Origin: Gemmatimonadota bacterium
Lineage (GTDB): Bacteria > Latescibacterota > UBA2968 > GCA-2709665
Assembly: GCA_028874335.1 (NCBI GenBank)
Contig: JAPPJY010000078.1
Location: forward strand, 114,310-178,309
Direction of reading: 5' to 3'
Length of the DNA stretch: 64,000 bases
Under the pieces are notes generated by a model, which was given only the letters and a program-made list of their open reading frames with translations, had not been told where the DNA came from and made no database searches. The position numbers and the translations under genes are program-made. Shown here in pieces: positions 55,975 to 64,000 of this stretch. The number at the start of each line of letters is the position of its first letter. Within the stretch, counting starts at the first letter, position 1.

Positions 55975-56072
55975 GTACTTCTCCTATTTTGCGGACTTCG
56001 CCGAATCCGAACCGGTCATCTGCCGACCCGTGTATGTGCCGAACGGGATTTGCATCGCAGGCGGCGGGATAA

Positions 56073-56864
56073 TCAATTGGCCGGATTTCGCTCAAGCGTT
56101 TCCAGCCAGCGATACCCGTAAGTCGGGATATTGTCTGACGGGGGCGTTACGCCGCCCGGGAACATACTGAATCGCACCACGCGTAATCGGTAGCTAAAGC
56201 CATGCACCGGCTTGAAGCCGACGATTTCACTTGGGAACGGGGCTCCGTTGACAACTTTGCAGTAGATGGAACGATTGTCGTTGCAGTGCACTCGGCCCGG
56301 CCCAACTGCGATTATTTCTTCGTCCGTGCCCGTCGCCTCGTTCTTTGCGACGATTTCATCCAGCACATGGCGGCCATCGCCATATTTGTTTACATTCAAG
56401 GTATAGTAAAAACCCGCTTCGTATTCGAAATTCGTGATGATGTCGTTGTACGGAACACCGTCAACCAGCAGGCAGAAGTCATCCGAGTCTGAGCACGTAA
56501 CCCGTGTAGGTCCGACAAGCAACGTCGCCGGAGTGGACGGCGCGCGGGCTTTTTCAAGTTGCTCCAGAAGGCGATATGCGTACCGGCCTGCATCCTGAGG
56601 CGGTTCGTTTCCATTCCAGGGGTCGTATTTCCCGATCCTCAGACGGTAGGTGTAGCCGGGTTCGTAGTTGAAGCCATCGATCCCGTCGTAAAACAACGAC
56701 CCGTCAACCACCATGCATGTCTGCTCGCCAACGCCGTAGCACCTGGCCAGGGTCGGACCCACGGTAACTTCAATAATCTCGATATAACCCGGTCCGACCG
56801 CGTCTTTACACGCGGAGGATGCCAGGGTCAGAACGAGGGGAAGAACAAGCTTTCCGGATCGCAT
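56073..56864 (-). CDS. Lipoprotein with three tandem DUF4377-like domains
   Basis: Signal with lipobox-like LASSAC; three repeats 'VGPTLARCYGVGEQTCMVVDG..FYDGIDGFNYEPGYTYRLRI', 'VGPTRVTCSDSDDFCLLVDG..YNDIITNFEYEAGFYYTLNV', 'VGPGRVHCNDNRSIYCKVVNG..FPSEIVGFKPVHGFSYRLRV'. Confidence 0.8.
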   Translation of the reverse strand: MRSGKLVLPLVLTLASSACKDAVGPGYIEIIEVTVGPTLARCYGVGEQTCMVVDGSLFYDGIDGFNYEPGYTYRLRIGKYDPWNGNEPPQDAGRYAYRLLEQLEKARAPSTPATLLVGPTRVTCSDSDDFCLLVDGVPYNDIITNFEYEAGFYYTLNVNKYGDGRHVLDEIVAKNEATGTDEEIIAVGPGRVHCNDNRSIYCKVVNGAPFPSEIVGFKPVHGFSYRLRVVRFSMFPGGVTPPSDNIPTYGYRWLETLERNPAN

Positions 56865-57250
56865 ATGGACCTCCTTCAACGGGTTGCACAACCTGTTGCG
56901 TTGTTCCCGGCATTTGAAGAACATCGACTCAACCGGCGGGTGAGCCCTGTCGAACAATCAAGCCCTTTGTACGCCGGCGGGTCAGTTCTGAAGTTGACAA
57001 TGCCGTCGCGTCCGTTGTAACTTTAATATATAACAAAAGTTGCGGATTTTACAATGGCAGGTGGCGACCGCCCGGATCACCGGCGCATCCTGAATTCTTC
57101 CAATGAGCCGATTTCGGCTTGCTGGCGCCGGACGGCGGACAACTGCCAGACTGGGGCGGGGTGGTCGGTATGTCATTGGCAATGCGACGAATTCCAGAAG
57201 CGATTGTTGTCCCGATCGGCCGTCTTCAGGGTCCCGCCCTGATCATCTGA

Positions 57251-57399
57251 CAGTTTGTTGAGAAAGTCGCTCTTCAGGCGAGGCCGAAGACAAGGCGCGC
57301 AACCGGGTCCCATCGGGCGATTCGGCGATGGCGCGCAACGCAGGTTTTCGACCGCAAGGGCCGGCCGTAGTCCGGATGGGCTTTTTCAACGGGCTGCCA
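57251..57399. repeat. ~150 bp terminal-inverted-repeat (MITE-like) element
   Basis: Left end CAGTTTGTTGAGAAAGTC; right end reverse-complements to CAGCCCGTTGAAAAAGCC. The mismatches are all G.U-compatible in RNA. Confidence 0.6.
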
Positions 57400-57412
57400 A
57401 GGGAGATAGACG

Positions 57413-60370
57413 GTGCGTGTATTTCTGTTTTGCTGGCTGGTGGTGGGGTGCGGGACGGTCTGGTCCCAGCCCAATGGCTATATCGAGGGGACCGTAAGAG
57501 GGGAAGGCGGCGAGGCTTTGCCCGGAGCGAATGTCTTCGTAACGGGTGTCGACGTCGGGGAACGGACCCGGGCCGCGACAGGCGACGAGGGGCGATTCCG
57601 ATTTGCCGTACCCGCGGGCGATTACCGGCTCGAGATTACATTCATCGGGTACAAACCCGAAATCCTGGATAACGTTTCGGTTCTGCGAGGCCGGTCCACC
57701 AGGCTGGAAGTGATTCTGAAGGAGCAGGTCATCTTTCTGGAGAAGAGCGTGGTATCCGCGTCCCGCCGACGGGAAAAGATCCTGGACGCTCCCGCCTCCG
57801 TCTCGGTGGTCGAGACCGCCGATATCCGCAACAACCCCTCGATGAACGTGGCCGACCACGTTAAGAACCTGCCGTCGGTGGACTTCGCGAAAACCGGACT
57901 GGCGAACAGCAGCATCGTGGTGCGTGGCTTCAACAGCGTATTTACGGGCACCCTGCTCATGATGACGGACAACCGGCTTGCAAGGGTGCCGTCCGTGCGG
58001 GTCAACGCCCCGAATTTCATTCCGATTACAAGCGATGACGTGGAACGAATCGAGGTGGTCCTGGGGCCCGGATCGGCGTTGTACGGACCCAACAGCGCCG
58101 ACGGGGTGATGCACATCATCACCCATTCGCCCTTTACCTCGCAGGGCACGAGTGCGCATTTCGGGTACGGAGAGCGCAACCTGCGTCAGGCCTCGATTCG
58201 CCACGCGGGCAAAGTCGGGGACCGGGTGGGCTACAAGGTTTCCGCCAGGTACTATACAGGGACGGAGTGGGAATATATCGACCCGGAGGAGGTGAGGGCC
58301 AGGGAACGCCGGGAAGAGCAGATTGCCGCGGGTCTGAACCTGCCGTCTCTTCCGCTGCGCAACCCCGAAACCAACAATCTCGGCCTCGAAGCGCGTCTGG
58401 ACTGGCGCGCCTCCGACAATTTCACGGCCATTTTTTCAGCCGGACACAACAAGGCGGACCTGGTCGGACTCACCGGCGTGGGGGCCTCCCAGACGAGAGA
58501 CTGGCAGTACAACTACGCTCAGATGCGCGTTCTGTATGACGACTGGTTTGTCCAGGCCTTCCGCAACTGGACCGATTCCGGCGGCACTTTCCTGCTGCGT
58601 ACCGGCGATCCCGTGGTCGACAAGTCCTCACTCACGGTCTTCCAGGCGCAGCACGTGTCGAAACTGGGTATACGCCAGCGGTTTACGTACGGCCTGGATG
58701 CACTGTTTACGCGGCCGGATACCGAAGAAACCGTCATGGGCAGGAATGAGGATGACGATGACCTGAACGAGTTCGGGGTCTACTTGCAGAGTGAAACTTC
58801 CCTTTCCAAAATGGTTGACCTCGTGCTTGCCCTGCGTTACGACTACCACAGCCGCCTCGCGGACCCCGAGTTCTCGCCCCGGGCCGCGCTGGTGTTGAAG
58901 CCGAAGCCCACCCAGACGTGGCGTTTGACATACAACCGTGCTTTCACCACGCCCACCTCGAACAATCTGTATCTCGATCTGCTGGCCACCAGAGACCCCT
59001 TCGGGTTCAGCGGAATCTTCTCGCCGATGTTCACGGCGCGCGGTCTGACGTTCGACCCGATCGATCTCTGGACCCAGGGCAACTACCAGGACAACGACTT
59101 CGGCTTCACATTCCGGCGGGAAGGCGGACGGCCCCTCTTCCGCTCGCCGTTTGCCGCCATGGCCGGCCTGCCGGCCGATCAGTATCTGCGACTGGACGAC
59201 CCGGATTTTACCAACGTGATGTGGGGCATCGGCAGGGAGGTGGTGCTCGAGCAGCTGTTGCCGACCGTAAAGGAAATGGCCGTCGACATCCTGATCCAAC
59301 AGGGCATGGGTGCCGAAGAAGCCCGGGCTGTCGCGAACGGACTGGCAGAAGCCTTTCCCGGAGTCGTTCCCGAGCGATTGACGGGGCTTCGCAATGTCAT
59401 GGGCCGGCTGAACATTGCAACGCCGCCGCTGGGCGAAGATCCGCAAGATATCCAGCAGCCGTTTTTCTTTTTGGAGTCTGACGGCGCAACGCCCGTAACG
59501 GCTTACGACGTTCCCCGCATCCAGTCCGCGATTACCAGGACGTTCGAGATCGGCTACAAGGGCGTCATTGCGGACAAACTCATTGTGGCCGCGGACCTTT
59601 ATCAGTCCAGGATCGAAAACTACGTGGGTTCGGTTTCGGTGGAAACCCCCAACGTGTTTCTCGAACCGGAGAGTCTCGCCGAGGCTCTGAGTCGCGGATT
59701 CGAACAGACGCTGTCCGATCCGGCCAACGCCGTGCTCGCCGCCGGTCTCCAGCTGGTTGACAATGTGCAGGTGCCGGGGCTCCTGGAGGGCAATCGGAAC
59801 GGTTCTCCGGTGGATGAACTGACCGCTATCTTCGTGGCCGGTGCCGCGGCGATTCCATACGGAACGGTGTCACCGGAACAGGCGACCGATCCCTACGCGA
59901 TGGTGTTGACCTACCGCAATTATGAAGATGTCACCATCCGCGGGCTGGACCTGGGCCTGGCCTGGTATCCAACGGCGCAGTGGAGACTGACCGGCAACTA
60001 TTCCTACGTGAGCAAGAACTTCTTCAAGAACCTGAAATACACGCACGTCCCCGGCGTTGGCGATATCACACTGAATTCGCCCCGGCACAAATTCAAGCTG
60101 GGGGCGTCGTACGACTTTTCCGGGTTGGGCCTGTCGGTCGGCAGCGCGCTGCGATTCACCGATTCCTTTCCCATGCAATCGGGAGTGTACGTGGGCGACG
60201 TTGATGCCTATACGGTTGTCGACATGTCGCTGAAATACCGGTTGCCCGTCGAGCGGGAGGTGGATCTGCACCTGGATGCGAGCAATCTTCTCAATACGCG
60301 CTACCGTTCATTCATCGGTGCACCGGAAGTGGGCCGCCTCGTCTTCAGCCAGGTCAGCATGCGGTTTTAG
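57413..60370 (+). CDS. TonB-dependent receptor with N-terminal carboxypeptidase-regulatory-like domain
   Basis: Signal peptide; 'GYIEGTVRGEGGEALPGANVFVTG...GEYRLEITFIGYK'-type CarboxypepD_reg domain; plug 'VSVVETADIRNNPSMNVADHVKNLPSVDFAKTGLANSSIVVRGFNSVF'; C-terminal beta-barrel ending in F. Confidence 0.93.
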   Translation: MRVFLFCWLVVGCGTVWSQPNGYIEGTVRGEGGEALPGANVFVTGVDVGERTRAATGDEGRFRFAVPAGDYRLEITFIGYKPEILDNVSVLRGRSTRLEVILKEQVIFLEKSVVSASRRREKILDAPASVSVVETADIRNNPSMNVADHVKNLPSVDFAKTGLANSSIVVRGFNSVFTGTLLMMTDNRLARVPSVRVNAPNFIPITSDDVERIEVVLGPGSALYGPNSADGVMHIITHSPFTSQGTSAHFGYGERNLRQASIRHAGKVGDRVGYKVSARYYTGTEWEYIDPEEVRARERREEQIAAGLNLPSLPLRNPETNNLGLEARLDWRASDNFTAIFSAGHNKADLVGLTGVGASQTRDWQYNYAQMRVLYDDWFVQAFRNWTDSGGTFLLRTGDPVVDKSSLTVFQAQHVSKLGIRQRFTYGLDALFTRPDTEETVMGRNEDDDDLNEFGVYLQSETSLSKMVDLVLALRYDYHSRLADPEFSPRAALVLKPKPTQTWRLTYNRAFTTPTSNNLYLDLLATRDPFGFSGIFSPMFTARGLTFDPIDLWTQGNYQDNDFGFTFRREGGRPLFRSPFAAMAGLPADQYLRLDDPDFTNVMWGIGREVVLEQLLPTVKEMAVDILIQQGMGAEEARAVANGLAEAFPGVVPERLTGLRNVMGRLNIATPPLGEDPQDIQQPFFFLESDGATPVTAYDVPRIQSAITRTFEIGYKGVIADKLIVAADLYQSRIENYVGSVSVETPNVFLEPESLAEALSRGFEQTLSDPANAVLAAGLQLVDNVQVPGLLEGNRNGSPVDELTAIFVAGAAAIPYGTVSPEQATDPYAMVLTYRNYEDVTIRGLDLGLAWYPTAQWRLTGNYSYVSKNFFKNLKYTHVPGVGDITLNSPRHKFKLGASYDFSGLGLSVGSALRFTDSFPMQSGVYVGDVDAYTVVDMSLKYRLPVEREVDLHLDASNLLNTRYRSFIGAPEVGRLVFSQVSMRF

Positions 60371-60385
60371 AGTAGCCGCATGATG

Positions 60386-60427
60386 GCAAAAGAGGGGGTG
60401 CGGTGACTGCCGCACCCCCTCTTTTGC
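60386..60427. terminator. Perfect 18-bp-stem bidirectional-type terminator hairpin
   Basis: GCAAAAGAGGGGGTGCGG-TGACTG-CCGCACCCCCTCTTTTGC, 15 bp after the TonB receptor stop. Confidence 0.85.
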
Positions 60428-60446
60428 GAGGCAGAGGTCTGAGAAT

Positions 60447-61439
60447 ATGTCTGGCAGCAGGCCATCAGTGGAGGATTCGCGAAAGTTGCGTGACGGTGGG
60501 ACGTCCGTACCTGACATGGCGGGGGCGCTTGACCGTGCGAAGGGGGCGCTGGTGGGGCTGGCGCTGGGGGATGCGCTCGGTACGACGCTCGAATTCTCCG
60601 GGCGGGACACCAGGCCGCCGGTTACCGACATCGTTGGTGGAGGTCCATTCGGCCTGGCCGCGGGGGAGTGGACCGACGATACGAGCATGGCACTGTGTCT
60701 CGCGGAATCGCTGCTGGAACGGGGTGGGCTGGACGTTCGCGACCTGATGGTGCGGTTCCTCCGGTGGCGTGAGGAAGGACACAACTCGGTCACCGGTGTG
60801 TGTTTCGATATCGGCAACGCCACGGACGGCGCGCTCCGGTCTTTTAAGAAAACCGGGGAACCGTTGAGCGGCAGCACCGATCCTGGGACCGCCGGAAACG
60901 GTTCGCTGATGCGGCTCTCGCCGGTGGCGATCCGCTGGTGGCACGATCATGCCGAAGCAACGGCGGCCGCCCGGTTGCAGAGCCGTACCACACACGGCGC
61001 CGCGCAGGCGGTTGAGGCCTGCGCGCTGTATGTCGACCTGTTGATCGAGGCGATCGCCGGCGCGCCGAAGGAGACCGTCATGCGCGCCAGAGACTGGGCC
61101 GGCGACGCGCTGATCGCCGACGCGGCCGCCGGAACGTGGCGCGCAAAAGAGCGGGATGACATCTCCTCGTCGGGATACGTCGTACACACACTCGAAGCGG
61201 CGCTGTGGTGCGTGGACCGGTCGGAGTCCATCGAGGATGCCCTGATTCTGGCCGCCAATCTCGCCAGTGACGCTGACACCGTGGCCGCGGTGACCGGTCA
61301 GCTTGCCGGCGCGCTGTGGGGCATGTCGGGCGCCCCCGCCGCGTGGCTCGACAAACTGGCCTGGCGCGACCGCCTGGAGGCGCTCGCCGCCGGCCTGTTC
61401 GAGGCGGCAAACAGCGAGCGGTCCGACGCCGACGTGTGA
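60447..61439 (+). CDS. ADP-ribosylglycohydrolase (DraG) family protein
   Basis: 'KGALVGLALGDALGTTLEF', 'GEWTDDTSMALCLAESLL', 'GTAGNGSLMRLSPVAI', 'LAANLASDADTVAAVTGQLAGALWG'. Confidence 0.93.
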   Translation: MSGSRPSVEDSRKLRDGGTSVPDMAGALDRAKGALVGLALGDALGTTLEFSGRDTRPPVTDIVGGGPFGLAAGEWTDDTSMALCLAESLLERGGLDVRDLMVRFLRWREEGHNSVTGVCFDIGNATDGALRSFKKTGEPLSGSTDPGTAGNGSLMRLSPVAIRWWHDHAEATAAARLQSRTTHGAAQAVEACALYVDLLIEAIAGAPKETVMRARDWAGDALIADAAAGTWRAKERDDISSSGYVVHTLEAALWCVDRSESIEDALILAANLASDADTVAAVTGQLAGALWGMSGAPAAWLDKLAWRDRLEALAAGLFEAANSERSDADV

Positions 61440-61499
61440 AACGGGATTGCCGGTATTCGATACCTGTCGAATCGCCTTGACGTTATCCAATGGATATTC

Positions 61500-62576
61500 T
61501 CAAGATCCGGCGTCAATCTGCTCAGATTTCCGCATCCGGTCCCGCGCTTTCCTCGAGATGCGGTTCCAGACGCCCGTGAGCCCCATCGCCTTCTTCATTT
61601 CCTTCAACGTCTCATCTGCAACCACCTGGACGCGCTGCGTTCCCTCGTACAGTACCTTTTCCACGTACCCTGAATCCGCTGCAAATTGCGCCCTTCGCTC
61701 CCGGATCGGATCGAGAAAGTCGTTCAGCGCCCGGCTGAGCTTTTCCTTCACCTCCACGTCGCCGACCGTCCCGTCGCGATACCTCGACTTCAGGTCAGCC
61801 ACTTCCGCCTCGTCCGGATTGAACGCGTCGTGGTAGACGAATACGGGGTTCCCTTCCACCCTGCCGGGAATGTCGGCTCTGATCCGGTTGGGATCGGTAA
61901 ACATCCCCCGCACCTTCTTCTTCACGGTCTGCGCGTCGTCGGACAGAAAAATCGCATTGTCCAGGCTCTTGCTCATCTTGGCTTGGCCATCCGTACCCAC
62001 GAGAACGGGGACTTCGCCGATCAGCGCGTCCGGAATCGGGAAGACCTCCCCGTAGTAGCTGTTGAACCGGCGGACGATTTCCCGGGTGACCTCCACGTGC
62101 GCCAGATTGTCCTTACCCACGGGAACCAGGTGCGCCCTTGGCGTCAAGATATCCGCCGCCTGCAAAATGGGGTATCCGACCAGCCCGAACGGAATCGCCT
62201 CTTCATCCAGCCTTGCGGCGCGCGCCATATCCTTGATGCTGGGCAATCGTGCCACCCTCGGCAGCGTCACCAGCATCTCGAAAAACAGATTCATCTCGTA
62301 AACGGCGTGGATGGCGGACTGCAGATAAATGGTCGACCTGGACGGATCGATGCCCACCGCCAGATAGTCCAGCAGCATCTCCCGCACGTTTTCCCGCAAG
62401 GCATGGATGTGCTCCTTCTGCGGCCGCGTCGTGAGCATATGCAGGTCCGCCACCAGGAAAAAGCACTCGTATTCGTCCTGCAGCCGCACCCGGTTCTTCA
62501 ACGAGCCGACGTAATGTCCGAGGTGCATCTTCCCCGTGGGCCTGTCGCCCGTGAGTATTCTTTTCCGTTTATCCAT
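61500..62576 (-). CDS. trpS: Tryptophanyl-tRNA synthetase
   Basis: 'ILTGDRPTGKMHLGHYVGSLKN', 'KMSKSLDNAIFLSDD', C-terminal 'VEKVLYEGTQRVQVVADETLKEMKKAMGL'. Confidence 0.96.
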   Translation of the reverse strand: MDKRKRILTGDRPTGKMHLGHYVGSLKNRVRLQDEYECFFLVADLHMLTTRPQKEHIHALRENVREMLLDYLAVGIDPSRSTIYLQSAIHAVYEMNLFFEMLVTLPRVARLPSIKDMARAARLDEEAIPFGLVGYPILQAADILTPRAHLVPVGKDNLAHVEVTREIVRRFNSYYGEVFPIPDALIGEVPVLVGTDGQAKMSKSLDNAIFLSDDAQTVKKKVRGMFTDPNRIRADIPGRVEGNPVFVYHDAFNPDEAEVADLKSRYRDGTVGDVEVKEKLSRALNDFLDPIRERRAQFAADSGYVEKVLYEGTQRVQVVADETLKEMKKAMGLTGVWNRISRKARDRMRKSEQIDAGS

Positions 62577-62589
62577 CGCTACTCCCCCT

Positions 62590-62620
62590 AAACAAAAATC
62601 CCCGCCGAGGACCGGCAGGG
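62590..62620 (-). terminator. Attenuator-type intrinsic terminator immediately upstream of trpS
   Basis: Minus strand CCCTGCCG-GTCCT-CGGCGGGG-ATTTTTGTTT; U tract ends ~14 nt before the trpS ATG. Confidence 0.85.
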
Positions 62621-62651
62621 ACGTTGATCTTAAAAAAATCGAATCTCAAAT

Positions 62652-62729
62652 TCAGCACGCAGTCAGCCGGCCGGTACGATTGAAGTCGTACCGCCACCAG
62701 CCTCTTGAATTTCCGCCGCGCGCCGCCAT
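62652..62729 (-). CDS. Putative 25-aa trpS leader peptide with tandem Trp codons
   Basis: ATG GCG GCG CGC GGC GGA AAT TCA AGA GGC TGG TGG CGG TAC GAC TTC AAT CGT ACC GGC CGG CTG ACT GCG TGC TGA = MAARGGNSRGWWRYDFNRTGRLTAC*; preceded by SD-like AAAGGAAG. Confidence 0.8.
   Translation of the reverse strand: MAARGGNSRGWWRYDFNRTGRLTAC
62670..62693 (-). promoter_or_regulatory. Pause/antiterminator hairpin segments of the trpS attenuator
   Basis: CGGTACGA (62693-62686) pairs with TCGTACCG (62679-62672). ACCGGC (62675-62670) can alternatively pair with GCCGGT (62616-62611) in the terminator 5' arm. Confidence 0.7.
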
Positions 62730-62768
62730 CTCGTTCTTCCTTTAAACAGGGTTCTCTGGAACCGGTGA

Positions 62769-62797
62769 ACGATATCGAATTCTCACTCCCCTGTCAA
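62769..62797 (-). promoter_or_regulatory. Sigma70-like promoter of trpS
   Basis: Minus strand TTGACA (62797-62792), 17 bp spacer, TATCGT (62774-62769). Confidence 0.75.
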
Positions 62798-62837
62798 GCA
62801 AATTCCGCTTTTCTTGTTCTTACACACCGTGAAGCGG

Positions 62838-63830
62838 CTATGTCGCATCCCTCAACAGTTGCGCTATTTCAACGGCAAAGTAGGTCAGGATCATATCCGC
62901 GCCCGCCCGTTTGATGGACGTCAGCGTTTCGACCATCGCGCGCTCCTTTTCCACCCAGCCGCGCTCCGCGGCCGCAAGTACCATCCCGTATTCTCCGGAC
63001 ACGTTGTAGGCCGCGATGGGCGTTTCGAAGCTCTGCCTCGCGCTCGCGATGACGTCCAGGTACGGCAGTGCGGGTTTCACCATCACCACGTCGGCCCCCT
63101 CCTCGATATCCAGCGCAATTTCTCTCATCGCTTCCCGGATATTGGCGGGATCCATCTGGTACGTCTTCTTGTCCTCGGGGACGCCCCGCGCCTTTACCGG
63201 CGCGGACTTGAGCGCTCCACGGAACGGCCCGTAGAAGCATGATGCATACTTGGCGGAATAGGCCATGATGCCGACGTTGCTGAACCCATGGTCGTCCAGC
63301 GCCACCCGGATGGCGCCAATCCGTCCGTCCATCATGTCAGACGGGGTGACCCAGTCCACGCCCGCCTCGGCGTGAGACAGAGCCATTCTGCACAGCACCT
63401 CAACGCTCTCGTCGTTCGCGACCTCGCCGTCGATCAGCAGGCCGTCGTGTCCGTGCGTGGTATAGGGATCCAGCGCCACGTCCGTCTGTACGCAGAGGTC
63501 TGGAAGCGCCGCCTTGAGCGCACGGACGGCCCTCTGGATCAACCCGTCCGGCGCGTACGCCATCGTGGCGCGCTCGTCCTTTTCCTCCGAGTATCCGAAC
63601 AGATTCACGCCGCAGATGCCGAGGCCGTACACCTTCTCGCATTCTCGAATGAGTTCGTCGACCGAGAACCGGAACTGCCCGGGCATCGAGTCAATGGGTT
63701 CGCGCACGTTGGCGCGTTCAGTCACGAACATGGGATAGATCAGGTCCCCGACGTTCAGTACGGTTTCCCTTGTCAGCGTCCGAATGGGTTCCGAACGCCT
63801 CAATCGCCGGGGCCGGTAGGTCAGTTCCAT
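62838..63830 (-). CDS. hemB: Delta-aminolevulinic acid dehydratase (porphobilinogen synthase)
   Basis: 'RPRRLRRSEPIRTLTRETVLNVGDLIYPMFVTE', 'VNLFGYSEEKDE', 'VMVKPALPYLDVI', 'AYNVSGEYGMVLAAAERGW'; start MELTYRPRRLRR. Confidence 0.96.
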   Translation of the reverse strand: MELTYRPRRLRRSEPIRTLTRETVLNVGDLIYPMFVTERANVREPIDSMPGQFRFSVDELIRECEKVYGLGICGVNLFGYSEEKDERATMAYAPDGLIQRAVRALKAALPDLCVQTDVALDPYTTHGHDGLLIDGEVANDESVEVLCRMALSHAEAGVDWVTPSDMMDGRIGAIRVALDDHGFSNVGIMAYSAKYASCFYGPFRGALKSAPVKARGVPEDKKTYQMDPANIREAMREIALDIEEGADVVMVKPALPYLDVIASARQSFETPIAAYNVSGEYGMVLAAAERGWVEKERAMVETLTSIKRAGADMILTYFAVEIAQLLRDAT

Positions 63831-63862
63831 ATTGCCTCTTTTATTCAGAAACCCAAACCGAT

Positions 63863-63946
63863 CAGGATTCACTGGATTTACAGGATTAGCAGGATTAGAA
63901 ACAAAGAGCAGAATCAGAACCTGATGCAGGATTGGAAACAAAGAGC
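63863..63946. repeat. GGATT microrepeats plus 19-bp direct repeat upstream of hemB
   Basis: caggattcactggatttacaggattagcaggattag; aggattagaaacaaagagc (63891-63909) and aggattggaaacaaagagc (63928-63946). Confidence 0.6.
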
Positions 63947-64000
63947 CCTACGTGCCAATATAGAGTGAGACAACTCCCCCTCCGAGTTTAATGTCGTACA

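Noticed and set aside
62590-62760. T-box riboswitch upstream of trpS
   Set aside because: No recognisable T-box core (AGGGUGGNACCGCG); the Trp-codon leader ORF and overlapping hairpins fit ribosome-mediated attenuation better.

Overview
High-GC bacterial chromosomal window of 64 kb, possibly from a sponge- or soil-associated candidate phylum; the lineage is inferred from gene content only. The centre is a ~28 kb co-directional minus-strand bioenergetic island (about 33.6 to 5.4 kb). It contains a complex I operon (nuoA, a nuoC-nuoD fusion, nuoE-F-G-H-J-K-L-M) with no nuoB or nuoI anywhere in the window. This is followed by an Mbh/Mrp-type cation antiporter module, extra NuoL/MnhD-like subunits, nuoN, and a complete F1Fo-ATP synthase operon. 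Flanking features include: an autonomous NTase-Fic-Fic-NTase cassette (1.6-4.5 kb); a STAS protein near an NCS2 permease fused to a degenerate HATPase-like domain (37-40 kb); a stand-alone ACP with an alpha/beta hydrolase; a ~10.3 kb highly reducing type I PKS (KS-AT-DH-MT-ER-KR-ACP-KS-AT0) broken by an apparent frameshift in a G7 tract; a triple-repeat DUF4377 lipoprotein; a TonB-dependent receptor; an ADP-ribosylglycohydrolase; and trpS and hemB. The most specific regulatory finding is a complete-looking ribosome-mediated attenuator upstream of trpS. It has a sigma70 promoter, a 25-aa leader peptide with tandem Trp codons, mutually exclusive hairpins, and a terminator just before the trpS start. 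Several dispersed repeat families are also present: a ~165 bp MITE-like palindromic element in two copies, a diverged ~190 bp element in two copies, a ~150 bp TIR element abutting the TonB receptor start, a heptad array in the ATP synthase region, and GGAT microrepeats. All calls are by eye from the sequence and supplied translations; no searches were run.
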